From positions 1-55,741 of the forward strand of contig CADCIQ010000006.1 in the NCBI GenBank assembly GCA_902801425.1: a stretch of DNA of 55,741 bases. Reading direction: 5' to 3'. The translations under genes and the position numbers were made by a program. The DNA is from an uncultured Bacteroidales bacterium. GTDB lineage: Bacteria > Bacteroidota > Bacteroidia > Bacteroidales > Bacteroidaceae. The notes under the pieces are model-generated. The model worked only from the letters and a program-made list of their open reading frames with translations. It made no database searches and was not told the origin of the DNA. Shown in pieces: positions 1 to 7,908 of the stretch; positions within the stretch are counted from its first letter, which is position 1; every line of letters begins with the position of its first letter.

Positions 1-105
1 TATCCCCCACCCTACCACTTACGCATAACAGTCTCATTATCTTTATATTAGACAGTCATAAACAAGATCTAAACCTCGCTCAACAAGCAAGCAAAATCCC
101 GACCA

Positions 106-257
106 GTAACGGGTAACGGGTAACAATAAGGATTTTAGTGCATGGCCAAATTTTACTGAATTATTCTAAGGAGTTTATATACCTTATTATATATAGAAAT
201 AATAAATATTGGCAGCAGCTTACACTAATTTTCTTATTGTTACCCGTTACCTGTTAT
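106..257. repeat. Inverted repeat, 25-nt arms, GGTAACGGGTAACAATAAG type
   Basis: Positions 106-130 and 233-257 match as reverse complements at 23 of 25 bases, separated by about 100 AT-rich bases. The left arm holds two tandem GGGTAAC units. It lies just downstream of the last gene of the minus-strand array and could form a long stem in that transcript's 3' end, but there is no clear U-run. I see no gene in the first 307 bases. Confidence 0.6.
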
Positions 258-294
258 CGACAGTTTTCTGGGATTATGTCTTTTCCTGATTCTC

Positions 295-310
295 GCTAAA
301 TTGGAATTTA
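295..310 (-). repeat. Stop-codon palindrome copy 1 (TAAATTCCAATTTAGC)
   Basis: The palindrome TAAATTnnAATTTA supplies the stop codon (its first TAA on the minus strand) of the upstream membrane-protein gene. Identical 16-mers end the GIY-YIG gene (869-884) and the PhzF gene (1830-1845). A variant, TAAATCGGAATTTA at 1604-1617, ends the 67-aa gene. After copies 1 and 2 the similarity continues through a GAAAAAGACATwA stretch. Confidence 0.75.
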
Positions 311-799
311 TTGAGTTACAAAATTCATAAATCCATTTATTGTGTGAAAAATGAGAAACAACGCAGCCGTTCCGACCATCGGATAATTGCTTTTCCAGAC
401 TCCATAGAATAAATAATATAGCGGAACAGCCATAAACTGACTAATCACTATCAACCATCCGTATTGATACTCCAAATAGTAGGCTGTCCACCCTATAAAA
501 TTAATCAATAACATTAAGACTGTTAATGCAAAAAAGGTCTTTTCTTTTGTTGTTTTTAATGAAAAGAGACCAACATCATCCCGAACTATCAGCATTAACA
601 AAGCCATAGTCAACACACCAAGAATATTTTGAATTGTTACTAACCATTCGATTTCATTTTGCATGTTCATGATAGGATTGTGGACAGGTTTAACCAATGG
701 CATAATAATATATGGGATTTCCTGAATCATAAAAGCTATGATTCCAATAACAGATACCCCTAAATAATAATTCTTGAACAGATGTGTAAATTTCAACAT
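308..799 (-). CDS. Polytopic membrane protein, unknown function
   Basis: The 163-aa product has about five hydrophobic segments (roughly residues 12-33, 55-72, 88-108, 113-130 and 140-160) joined by short loops, so it should be an integral inner-membrane protein. I recognise no family motif. It is the last gene of a four-gene minus-strand array that begins with the PhzF-like gene. Its stop codon lies within the shared TAAATTCCAATTTAGC palindrome, as do those of its neighbours. An 80-bp gap separates it from the preceding GIY-YIG gene, and part of that gap can pair with the palindrome. Function unknown; coding status is supported by its clean length and membrane-like composition. Confidence 0.7.
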   Translation of the reverse strand: MLKFTHLFKNYYLGVSVIGIIAFMIQEIPYIIMPLVKPVHNPIMNMQNEIEWLVTIQNILGVLTMALLMLIVRDDVGLFSLKTTKEKTFFALTVLMLLINFIGWTAYYLEYQYGWLIVISQFMAVPLYYLFYGVWKSNYPMVGTAALFLIFHTINGFMNFVTQ

Positions 800-881
800 T
801 ACATTTAAAATATACGCTAACCAACTAAAATCCCAATTTATGCTCTTAATGTCTTTTTCACGTTTATCGCTAAATTGGAAT

Positions 882-1604
882 TTACATATTATAGTAAGTT
901 ACAGGATTTTGACCACAGTTGATGATATTCTTGACACTCTTGTGCAGGTATGGCGAATCATTTACTTCTATTCCATCAAACTCCCATCGACCTTCGTATT
1001 CCTGGGATTTGTACCATCGTGTCGGCTTAAAAACGGCTCTTACAATCCCTCTGTAAAGAGATAAAACGTATGTTGCGGATTTAGCCCGTTCTCCGTTCAT
1101 TTTCCAATATTTTCTTGTTGCTTCATAGATGTTATCACGTTCGCCATTGTTATAAGTCTTGTTGATATTGATGCAGACAAAACGGTCATTAGGTGAAGGT
1201 TCTATTTCGGCACAATCATAAATGATGTTTATTTCATCAACCGTTTTAATGCCTTTATCCCATTGATGATGTCCAGACTGGATATTTGTAAGTATTGATT
1301 CTCTATTAAAATCCGAATAAGTCAACATGTCAATCAGAACAGACTCAACCAAAAGAGCCTCGCTCTCACTAAGTCCATGTCTGATAATATAATATGAAAC
1401 CTTTAGTCCCTTCCTTCTGATTTCTCTAATAATATCAAGTTTCAGGCTTGATAAGGTTTCGTTCAAAGCATCATTGGCATGATTGAATATTCTATTGTCA
1501 TGTCCTTTGCCAATATAAAAAATTTTATTGCTTCTCGGATCTACCAGACAATATACATAATACTGCAATGCTTCTATGACAGAGGTCTTGAATTCTTCTT
1601 TCAT
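882..1604 (-). CDS. GIY-YIG (LEM-3-like) domain protein
   Basis: The 240-aa product carries a GIY-YIG signature near its N terminus: YYVYCLVDP at residues 15-23, then FYIGKGHDNR at 29-38, with the YIG triad and a following Arg as in GIY-YIG nucleases. The degenerate first half (YVY rather than GIY) with a longer spacer resembles the LEM-3/Ankle1-like subgroup rather than UvrC or homing enzymes. The remaining 200 residues match nothing I recognise. A nuclease role is family-based inference and no substrate can be named. The ATG overlaps the palindrome that ends the upstream 67-aa gene, so the two are tightly coupled. The gene ends in TAAATTCCAATTTAGC. Confidence 0.75.
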   Translation of the reverse strand: MKEEFKTSVIEALQYYVYCLVDPRSNKIFYIGKGHDNRIFNHANDALNETLSSLKLDIIREIRRKGLKVSYYIIRHGLSESEALLVESVLIDMLTYSDFNRESILTNIQSGHHQWDKGIKTVDEINIIYDCAEIEPSPNDRFVCININKTYNNGERDNIYEATRKYWKMNGERAKSATYVLSLYRGIVRAVFKPTRWYKSQEYEGRWEFDGIEVNDSPYLHKSVKNIINCGQNPVTYYNM

Positions 1605-1614
1605 AAATTCCGAT

Positions 1615-1818
1615 TTATCGTTCTTTTGTTAATTTATAAACAGCCCATGTAGGTAGAATAACCAATAGCAACAGGCTTATTTCTACCAATGCGTATGAAC
1701 CGAAATAGTCAACCAGTGTCTGGAATTTCAGAACTCCATCAACTAGAAATACTAAAACGGCAAACCAACAAAGAAAGAATATTGCAGAATATTTGATTTT
1801 GCGTTTCTTAAATTTCAT
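1615..1818 (-). CDS. Small two-TM membrane protein
   Basis: The 67-aa product has a basic N terminus (MKFKKRKIKYS) and two hydrophobic segments at about residues 11-31 and 42-58. No family was recognised. It lies 24 bp after the PhzF-like gene and ends 10 bp before the GIY-YIG start; its stop codon sits in a variant of the array palindrome. Its size and position suggest a cassette-like passenger gene. The reading frame is short, so confidence rests on the operon context and a sensible membrane topology. Confidence 0.6.
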   Translation of the reverse strand: MKFKKRKIKYSAIFFLCWFAVLVFLVDGVLKFQTLVDYFGSYALVEISLLLLVILPTWAVYKLTKER

Positions 1819-1842
1819 TCTATGATTTTGCTAAATTGGAAT

Positions 1843-2625
1843 TTACTCCTCATCTACATACAATTCATCGACAGAATATAAAACAGCATTGCCTGCAAGA
1901 AATATCTTGTTGCCTTCTTTCCTGCAATAAAGTATTCCACCGCGTTTTGATGCCTGGAAGGCCACCAATTCATTTTTTCCTAACGTGTCTGCCCAATAGG
2001 GGATGATGTGGCAGTGGCCAGAACCGCAAACAGGATCTTCAGGAATGTTAAGTTTCGGACCGAAACTACGTGAAACGCAATCTTCCTTCTCTCCTTTTGC
2101 CGTAACATGAACCAGCAGACCATCTATCTGTTTGATTTTCTCCAAATCAGGATTCAGACTCAAAACAGCCTGCTCATCATCCAGTACGCATAGCAAGTCA
2201 CGGGCAATATAAGCCTCTCTGATAGGAGTTCCCATAGCTTCCTCCATAGCAGTAGTTACGGTTGTCGGCCTCAATTCATAAGCAGGAAACTCCATCTCAT
2301 ATAAGTGCCCCTTGCGTGTCACGATTAATTCACCACTTAAAGTGGTAAATACGACCTTGTCCGCTTCCTTTTCATAAAATTTGAGCAAGACGAAAGCTGT
2401 TCCCAATGTGGCATGTCCACAAAGATCAATCTCACCTCCAGGTGTGAACCAACGCAAATGCCACTTTTCACCCTCTTTGACGGTAAATGCTGTCTCGGAG
2501 AAGTTGTTCTCACGAGTGATGTTCATCATCATTTCCTCGCTTGGCCACTTCTCCATAACACAAACGGCAGCCTGGTTGCCGTGAAACACAGAGTCTGTGA
2601 AAGCATCTATAACATATTGTCTCAT
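1843..2625 (-). CDS. PhzF-family isomerase-like protein
   Basis: The 260-aa product matches the PhzF/YddE fold family: an N-terminal IDAFTDSVFHGNQAAV block (residues 6-21), the conserved acid E44 in NFSETAFT that corresponds to the catalytic Glu of PhzF, the GHATLG turn (about 71-76) and a DPVCGSGH block near residue 200. Length is typical for the family. The physiological substrate of most family members is unknown, and phenazine synthesis should not be assumed because no other phz genes are present. It heads a four-gene minus-strand array with a TAnnTTTG promoter about 140 bp upstream. Its stop codon lies in the TAAATTCCAATTTAGC palindrome. Confidence 0.9.
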   Translation of the reverse strand: MRQYVIDAFTDSVFHGNQAAVCVMEKWPSEEMMMNITRENNFSETAFTVKEGEKWHLRWFTPGGEIDLCGHATLGTAFVLLKFYEKEADKVVFTTLSGELIVTRKGHLYEMEFPAYELRPTTVTTAMEEAMGTPIREAYIARDLLCVLDDEQAVLSLNPDLEKIKQIDGLLVHVTAKGEKEDCVSRSFGPKLNIPEDPVCGSGHCHIIPYWADTLGKNELVAFQASKRGGILYCRKEGNKIFLAGNAVLYSVDELYVDEE

Positions 2626-2762
2626 ATGATTCGCCTTTCTTTTTATAAATACCTATTTATCTGTTTATTATGCTATTCCTTAATTACTTGCAACCATATA
2701 CGAACAGTTTTTTACTGAACAGATTTACTTTATGATAAGTTATATCGTTGCAAATTCTGCGA

Positions 2763-2770
2763 CAAAGATA
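2763..2770 (-). promoter_or_regulatory. Bacteroidetes -7 element for the PhzF array
   Basis: TATCTTTG on the minus strand fits the TAnnTTTG consensus and lies about 140 bp upstream of the PhzF-like start. Confidence 0.55.
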
Positions 2771-2872
2771 CTAAAAAATGTCTAATCACCAAATAAAACC
2801 GCATAAAAAACGCATATTATGCAACGCTTTCACTCAAAAATATGCAAATATGCCGTATAATAGGCAAAATAT

Positions 2873-2905
2873 AAAGAAAAGGAATCTGCCAAATAGACAG
2901 ATCCC
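2873..2905 (-). terminator. Terminator after the arabinofuranosidase gene
   Basis: On the minus strand GGGATCTGTC and GGCAGATTCC form a 10-bp stem with a TATTT loop, followed by TTTTCTTT. It is about 80 bp beyond the GH51 stop. Between stop and hairpin, 2936-2970 can be read as a peptide tail ending QATVEE-stop, similar to tails at about 4836-4870 and 6243-6280. Confidence 0.65.
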
Positions 2906-2987
2906 TTTGCATATTATATCTGAGTATTTTACTCCTCAACGGTAGCCTGCGGGGTTGTTCGACCGTCGTTGATTATTGTCCCTGCAT

Positions 2988-4580
2988 CTACTTGATTTTG
3001 AGTACGACGATGGACTTTGCTGGTATATTCACCGTAAGCACACCTTTATTCAGCTTGGCATCCTTAAACTGGGCAGGAGCCACCACGTTAGGATGCTGGA
3101 AGTCGTTGAAGTCAGCCACGTTCTTCGAGGTGAGGATGCGACCGCTAACATTCTTTGCAGCATATCCTTCCAAAGCGAAGTCGATGGTCTGAGCCTTATC
3201 CAGCGAGACGTTAGTAACGGCCAGCACGATGCTGCCGTCGGTGGTCTTCGCAGCCGAAGCCGAGAGCATTGGGCAAGGACGATAGCCTGCATCCTTCGCA
3301 CCTTCTTTCTCCTTGAAGTAAGCCTTGCTCACCGTTATGGTCTCGCTCTCGAGGTCGATTGGGAGATAGGTGGCCTCCTGGAATGGAGTGTACATCTCAA
3401 ACACGTGGTAGGTCGGGGTGAGCACCATATGGCCAGTACCTTCTTGGTCGGTCAGAATCATCGACTGCAGCACGTTCACAATCTGTGCGATATTCGCCAT
3501 CTTCACACGATCTGTATATTTATGGAACACATTCAGCGAGAGCGCTGCCACGAAAGCGTCACGCAGGGCATTCTGCTGGTAGAGGTGGCCACTGATGGTG
3601 CCAGGCTCCTCGTCCCACCATGTACCCCATTCGTCAACGAGCAATCCAACTTTGCCTTCTGGGTCTTTCTCGTCCATGATGGCCTTGTGCTTCTTGATGA
3701 CTTCTTCAATCTCCAGACACTTGCCCAAAGCCCAGTAATACTGGTCGTTGTCGAACTTCGTAGCGGAGCCCTTCGGACCTTCCCATCCAGAGCAAGTATA
3801 ATAATGTAACGACACACCCTGCATGCGATTGCCGATTTTGTCCATCAGCACCTCCGTCCACTTGTAGTCGTAGTCAGAGGCACCGCTTCCGATGCGGTAG
3901 AGCTTGTTGCCTGTATAGTCGCGCAGATAGGTGTTAAACTTGCGGAACTCGTCCGAATAGTATTCCGGCGTCATATTGCCACCGCAGCCCCAGGCCTCGT
4001 TGCCAATACCGAAGTATTTGACCTGCCAGGCTTTATCACGGCCATTCTGACGACGCAGACGAGCCATCGGTGTATCACCGTCACTGGTCATATATTCAAC
4101 CCATTGAGCCATCTCCTTCACCGTACCTGAGCCAACGTTGCCGCTGATGTAAGGTTCACAGCCTAGCATCTCACAGAGGTTCAGGAACTCATGGGTTCCA
4201 AACGAGTTGTCCTCGATGGTTCCGCCCCAGTTGTTGTTACGCAGCGATGGGCGCTGGTCCTTAGGTCCGATACCATCCATCCAGTGGTAATCGTCGGCAA
4301 AACAGCCACCCGGCCAGCGCAGCACGGGAACCTTCAGCGCCTTCAAGGCTTCGAACACATCCTTGCGGTAGCCGTTGATGTTGGGAATCTGAGAGCTTTC
4401 GCCCACCCAGAGACCACCGTAGATGCACGTTCCAAGGTGTTCGGAGAACTGTCCATAGATTTCGCGGTTAATCTTTGCCCCAGCCTTGTCAGCGTGGACT
4501 GTTGCCTTCACGTTGTCAGCAGCCGTTACCGTTGCAGCGCAGGCCAGTGCAATAAATGCAGAAAAAAATTTCTTTCTCAT
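2988..4580 (-). CDS. Secreted GH51 alpha-L-arabinofuranosidase
   Basis: The 530-aa product is a glycoside hydrolase family 51 enzyme, expected to release terminal L-arabinofuranosyl residues from arabinan or arabinoxylan. A signal peptide spans residues 1-21 ([20 protein letters not shown]). The catalytic barrel shows the family blocks [22 protein letters not shown], the acid/base Glu E195 in GIGNEAWG and the nucleophile E317 in [12 protein letters not shown]-terminal beta domain finishes at VVLKIK. No sus-type transporter genes lie nearby, so it appears as a single-gene unit. It has its own promoter (4722-4729) and a terminator downstream. The upstream region belongs to a 180-bp direct repeat shared with the pseudogene locus at 6.1 kb. 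Confidence 0.95.
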   Translation of the reverse strand: MRKKFFSAFIALACAATVTAADNVKATVHADKAGAKINREIYGQFSEHLGTCIYGGLWVGESSQIPNINGYRKDVFEALKALKVPVLRWPGGCFADDYHWMDGIGPKDQRPSLRNNNWGGTIEDNSFGTHEFLNLCEMLGCEPYISGNVGSGTVKEMAQWVEYMTSDGDTPMARLRRQNGRDKAWQVKYFGIGNEAWGCGGNMTPEYYSDEFRKFNTYLRDYTGNKLYRIGSGASDYDYKWTEVLMDKIGNRMQGVSLHYYTCSGWEGPKGSATKFDNDQYYWALGKCLEIEEVIKKHKAIMDEKDPEGKVGLLVDEWGTWWDEEPGTISGHLYQQNALRDAFVAALSLNVFHKYTDRVKMANIAQIVNVLQSMILTDQEGTGHMVLTPTYHVFEMYTPFQEATYLPIDLESETITVSKAYFKEKEGAKDAGYRPCPMLSASAAKTTDGSIVLAVTNVSLDKAQTIDFALEGYAAKNVSGRILTSKNVADFNDFQHPNVVAPAQFKDAKLNKGVLTVNIPAKSIVVLKIK

Positions 4581-4721
4581 AAATATTATACTTCTTGTGA
4601 TTAATTATCAGGTTTGCAGAGGTAGGGATTTTTCTCAAAACACATCATCGGATACGTTTTGCGTATTAATTTGCATCCCAAATAACGTTCGATGCAATGC
4701 AACGCATTCGTTTTCAGTTTG

Positions 4722-4729
4722 CAAAGATA
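4722..4729 (-). promoter_or_regulatory. -7 element of the GH51 promoter
   Basis: TATCTTTG on the minus strand, about 140 bp before the GH51 start, inside repeat copy 1. Confidence 0.6.
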
Positions 4730-4760
4730 ATTCTTTTTTCTTAAATAAACAAATTATCAT

Positions 4761-4809
4761 AAAAAAAGTTAGGCGGAAACCCTTATATTCTAAGGACTAA
4801 CCGCCTAAC
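4761..4809 (-). terminator. GTTAGGCGG hairpin terminator, copy 1
   Basis: GTTAGGCGG pairs with CCGCCTAAC, and the minus-strand stem is followed by seven T. It would end transcription from the 210-aa gene before the GH51 promoter. Confidence 0.7.
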
Positions 4810-5037
4810 CTGTTTATTTCCTAATTCCGTTAATTACTCCTCAACAGCAGCCAGGGCGACTGCGACAACGACCTCCATATCATATTGTTCTGTGAGAATG
4901 GTCACCCACTTCGCAGAATAGCAGCTCGGATGAAGCAACAGAACCTCAAAACAGATGCTTTCAGTTCTTCCATCGCCTCACAGACTTTGAAGCCTGTAAT
5001 GCTAAAGCCTTTTTTTGAAAAGCAATATCTTCTTTAT

Positions 5038-5670
5038 TCATTTCAAATACGGATTTGGGTATGGCTGATAATTGCCTGTGCTGTCCGGCACAAGTAAAGT
5101 CTTAGTCCATGTATCCATCACAGCAACACCGCCCATTGATTTATATCTATGATTGAGAGCATTAAGATAGAGACCGCCAAATAATGCCGCTAACAACAAT
5201 GCTATGACGATGTATCTAAATGTCTTGTTCTTCCGTACACGTTCTTCACTCATCGTCCTATTATTTTCTGCTGATTGCTCTTGTTGATTGAAATCAAAAT
5301 GTGTTATGTAATCGGTGAGCAAGCCCTTTAACTTTTCACTGTATAGCCGATTGCCAATAATCGTTTCTCTAAAATCTTCAAACGTTTTATTGGGATACAT
5401 AAATTTTGACACTCCATTTTGCTCCCAACAGCGTTTCATCAAAATCTCGTTTCCTTCAAACAGCCATTTTATATTTGCTTTCATGCATATTTTTATTCTT
5501 TTTGTTGGGTTTTGCTCTTTGTAAGTAGCAATATCGCCAACCTCACATGTCGCTCCCCATGCAATTATGCATTTTGCTATTAGGTCGCCAAAGGGATGTT
5601 CCTTGAGAATATCCGTTATTCCCTGTTCTAATTGCAATACGCATGTCAAACTTAAAATCCGATAATCCAT
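5038..5670 (-). CDS. Single-TM hypothetical protein
   Basis: The 210-aa product has a soluble N-terminal part (1-145) that is Cys-rich early on (C10, C34, C42, C62, C81) and one membrane span at about residues 152-170 (FRYIVIALLLAALFGGLYL), followed by a short tail rich in Pro, Tyr and Asn. No family was recognised. It starts 1 bp after the stop of the decayed HTH gene, and probably formed a two-gene unit with it. If the HTH gene is truly dead, expression of this gene depends on transcription from the promoter at 6130-6137. No function can be proposed beyond a membrane-anchored protein with a cytosolic N-terminal domain. Confidence 0.65.
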   Translation of the reverse strand: MDYRILSLTCVLQLEQGITDILKEHPFGDLIAKCIIAWGATCEVGDIATYKEQNPTKRIKICMKANIKWLFEGNEILMKRCWEQNGVSKFMYPNKTFEDFRETIIGNRLYSEKLKGLLTDYITHFDFNQQEQSAENNRTMSEERVRKNKTFRYIVIALLLAALFGGLYLNALNHRYKSMGGVAVMDTWTKTLLVPDSTGNYQPYPNPYLK

Positions 5671-5671
5671 A

Positions 5672-6031
5672 TTACATTTCTTTTACCAGTATCTGTATTG
5701 TTCTTTCCTTCTCTTCAAGCAATTTCTCCAACATGGTAACACGCTCTTTTAGAATGGCAGCATCACCAACATCGTTGTTATTACTAGCAATAGCGACTCC
5801 ATTTCCCCAAGCCACGTCACATTGTTCCTTATCATTCTCTCTATAGAGATGAAAGATTAGAATTTCGATGACACAAGCTATACGTTACAACAAACTGAAC
5901 TTTGCATCCTATGCTGATAACATTTGATTGAATGAATGTTGAAACAAGCCAAGCTTTCTCGCAATTTCAAATTGTGAGACCTTATAGGTTGGCAATATTT
6001 CTTTTAGCCTTTCTCCACTCATAACAATCAT
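5672..6031 (-). pseudogene. Decayed HTH regulator with C-terminal coiled coil
   Basis: A frame starting MIVMSGERLKEILPTYKVSQ reads as an XRE-like HTH domain (ERLKEIL, then VSQFEIARKLGLFQHSFNQML). It meets TAG after residue 41, then a TAA nine codons later. The same frame continues without interruption through RIACVIEI, HLYREND and a heptad-like tail LKERVTMLEKLLEEKE before a final stop 1 bp upstream of the next gene. Family-like sequence on both sides of the two stops in one frame indicates a gene inactivated by point mutations. Alternatives are a genuine 41-aa mini-HTH protein or a sequencing error. A TACCTTTG promoter lies about 100 bp upstream. Confidence 0.7.
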
Positions 6032-6129
6032 TTTATTGTTGAAGAACTCTTTATTCTATTGCTACCGTTATTTTTATATACATGCCTCGAAAAGGCTCGT
6101 TGTATCGCAACTCACTCGTTTTCAGATTG

Positions 6130-6137
6130 CAAAGGTA
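6130..6137 (-). promoter_or_regulatory. -7 element upstream of the decayed HTH gene
   Basis: TACCTTTG on the minus strand fits TAnnTTTG and lies about 100 bp before the HTH pseudogene, inside repeat copy 2. Confidence 0.55.
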
Positions 6138-6168
6138 ACTCTTTTTTCTTAAATAAACAAATTATCAC

Positions 6169-6216
6169 AAAAAAGTTAGGCGGAAGACCTTACATTCTAA
6201 GGACCTACCGCCTAAC
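6169..6216 (-). terminator. GTTAGGCGG hairpin terminator, copy 2
   Basis: GTTAGGCGG and CCGCCTAAC form the stem and the minus strand continues into TTTTTT. Same architecture as 4761-4809. Confidence 0.65.
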
Positions 6217-6325
6217 CTATTTATTTATAGATTACGCTAATTATTCCTCAACAGCAGCCTGGGCGGCGGCTAACGAATGCTGATTATCAATGACTTACGA
6301 AAGGACTGGTCAACATTTCGAATGC

Positions 6326-6629
6326 AAATCATACACGTTCTGCACGTTCTGCACGTTTCTGACTCGTATTCTTCTGCAAAAAATGTCACTTACGTAATTA
6401 ATTCTGTCTTCATCTAATCCAATCCAATCTTAATCTTTAGAGTTACTTTTCTATTTGGTCAACAATCTGGTCAACATCTTGACTGACCATTTTTACTATA
6501 GACGCATCACATACTTTAGTTGGGAGATAATCCCAAAAGCACATTCTGCAAACTTTGTTTGCAAAGTTAATGATTTATTCTGACTTTACGTTCATTCTGC
6601 ACGTTTTTCTTGCAGAACGTGTATGATTT
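6326..6629. repeat. 304-bp unit bounded by a 19-bp perfect inverted repeat
   Basis: AAATCATACACGTTCTGCA at 6326-6344 and its exact reverse complement at 6611-6629 bound a unit holding extra CACGTTCTGC copies, several GGTCAACAnC words, a minus-strand TAACTTTG promoter at 6562-6569 and a 33-codon frame. The layout suggests a small non-autonomous element or a regulatory region, without a transposase. Confidence 0.5.
6443..6544 (-). CDS. Possible 33-aa peptide
   Basis: A TAACTTTG promoter motif ends 18 bp before this ATG, so the transcript would have a very short leader. The peptide starts MCFWDYLPTKVCDAS and ends VDQIVDQIEK. It could be a small protein or the remnant of a longer gene. No clear ribosome binding site; support is weak. 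Confidence 0.3.
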   Translation of the reverse strand: MCFWDYLPTKVCDASIVKMVSQDVDQIVDQIEK

Positions 6630-6712
6630 TAATATATATTAAGGTGGAAATGACATTCTGTTACCAAATTTTTGTTTCGATTAAAAGAAAAATGGATGGA
6701 ATTCAATGCCAT

Positions 6713-6845
6713 AAGTTTAGGTTTAAGTTTAGATATGCTTATATATATAATAAGGTGTAGTAAACCTGAAGCAGATTATTGTAGGTTTAATCTTTGAGTT
6801 TAGATGTTCATGTATATATACATGGGTAAACGTAAACCTAAACTT
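6713..6845. repeat. Inverted repeat AAGTTTAGGTTTA around an AT-rich core
   Basis: Positions 6713-6731 and 6827-6845 match as inverted repeats at 18 of 19 bases. The interior is very AT-rich, with TATATATAAT stretches and further TTTAGGTTTA-like words. From 6630 to 7146 I see no convincing gene. Confidence 0.5.
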
Positions 6846-7146
6846 TGCAGAATGAAACGACTTGATGTTTCCCAAAATTCACGTTTTTCTTTTAAAAGAG
6901 AATGAACCTTCTTATGCCCTCCCCTTCTAATCCTCTTCTCTTTTAACTGAGAAAAACTTTTGAAGTCACAGACGACATTAACTTGATGCTCGTAAAAAGT
7001 TATCTTCCGTGATTTAGAAAGAAAACTCACAGATTTGCAGAAATTTTGCAAATTCACGAGTTTCCTTTTGAGATTTGGAAAGATAACCTTTCTTCATCTT
7101 TTTTTGACCGACATCGTCATTACAGATTAGGAATGATGATATGTGT

Positions 7147-7908
7147 TTACACTTCGAGACTTTTGCCTGGGTTGAAAAACTCATGCTCACCATGAAAGAC
7201 ATATCCCAATTGATTAGACACACACTTGGTATTGCCGACCTTGACATCCACATTGTAGTGAGAGTGTCCATATATCCAGTAATCGATACCACTATCCTTG
7301 ATATAGTCTTCCAGTTCAACCGTAAAGGCTCCGTTGGCTTGGCTATCGGCAAACTTGGGACATTGCATCTGGAAGGATGGCACGTGGTGGGTTACAACAA
7401 TCTTTCTTCTGGCTCTACTGTTTGAAATGGCATCCTTCAGGAATGCCAAGCACCTTTCGTGTTCGCCATTGAAGTCCGCAAACGTCAGAAGTTCGCCATT
7501 GAAGATGATACGTCGGAAGTCGCTTACCACTTGTTCAGTATAATATGACTCCTTCAGAGGAATCTTGGCCCACAATGTTGTTATGATGAAGTCAATGTCC
7601 CCTATGTGTACGACAGCATTATAATAGCTGTGGACATTCGGACGTATTTCAAGGCAATAGCCATCGTTAAGCTTGGCGATGTCGTAGAACTTATAGAACT
7701 CATGATTGCCCATACAAACAATCACTTGACGGTAGTTCTCCGAAGCCCAGTCCCAGAATGGATGCTTACTATAGTTCTCATCTCCCAAGTAGCCAATGTC
7801 ACCAGCCAGGACGAGAACGTCCCCTGTTACTTGCAGGGGATTCTCCTTCAGATATCTCCAGTTGTCGGCAAACTCTAGATGGAGGTCAGAGGCATATTGT
7901 ATCTTCAT
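7147..7908 (-). CDS. Calcineurin-like metallophosphoesterase
   Basis: The 253-aa product has the full set of binuclear metallophosphoesterase motifs: DLH (D8, H10), GDIG (D37), GNHE (N68, H69), the THH pair (H174, H175) and GHSH (H215, H217). The family hydrolyses phosphomonoesters, diesters or nucleotides, and the substrate cannot be told from sequence. The ATG overlaps the stop of the nucleotidyltransferase gene by 4 bp (ATGA), so the two are translationally coupled and probably act together. It is the last gene of a three-gene operon that starts with a HTH protein. A phosphoesterase that reverses or complements a nucleotidyl-transfer reaction is an attractive but unproven idea. Confidence 0.9.
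   Translation of the reverse strand: MKIQYASDLHLEFADNWRYLKENPLQVTGDVLVLAGDIGYLGDENYSKHPFWDWASENYRQVIVCMGNHEFYKFYDIAKLNDGYCLEIRPNVHSYYNAVVHIGDIDFIITTLWAKIPLKESYYTEQVVSDFRRIIFNGELLTFADFNGEHERCLAFLKDAISNSRARRKIVVTHHVPSFQMQCPKFADSQANGAFTVELEDYIKDSGIDYWIYGHSHYNVDVKVGNTKCVSNQLGYVFHGEHEFFNPGKSLEV

Larger units (their letters stand above)
4690..4868 (-). repeat. Terminator-promoter direct repeat, copy 1
   Basis: This block resembles 6085-6276 over about 180 bp. On the minus strand it reads: a VEE-stop-like peptide tail, a GTTAGGCGG...CCGCCTAAC hairpin with a T7 run (4761-4809), an AT-rich spacer with TTTGTTTATTTAAGAAAAAAG, and a TATCTTTGC promoter, then a leader containing CTGAAAACGA. It separates the GH51 gene from the 210-aa gene upstream. 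Confidence 0.8.
6085..6276 (-). repeat. Terminator-promoter direct repeat, copy 2
   Basis: Copy 2 of the block at 4690-4868, with the same order of peptide tail (reads SLAAAQAAVEE-stop), hairpin (6169-6216), AT-rich spacer and TACCTTTG promoter. The upstream gene that the tail would end is missing: no open frame of useful length leads into it. Confidence 0.8.

Noticed and set aside
295-1845. Array palindromes as integron attC sites
   Set aside because: There is no RYYYAAC/GTTRRRY core pair and no IntI-type integrase nearby; the recombinase at 13.7 kb is of another type.
2976-3809. Long plus-strand frame opposite the GH51 gene
   Set aside because: It is antisense to a gene with full catalytic motifs, and its translation shows no domain or credible composition.
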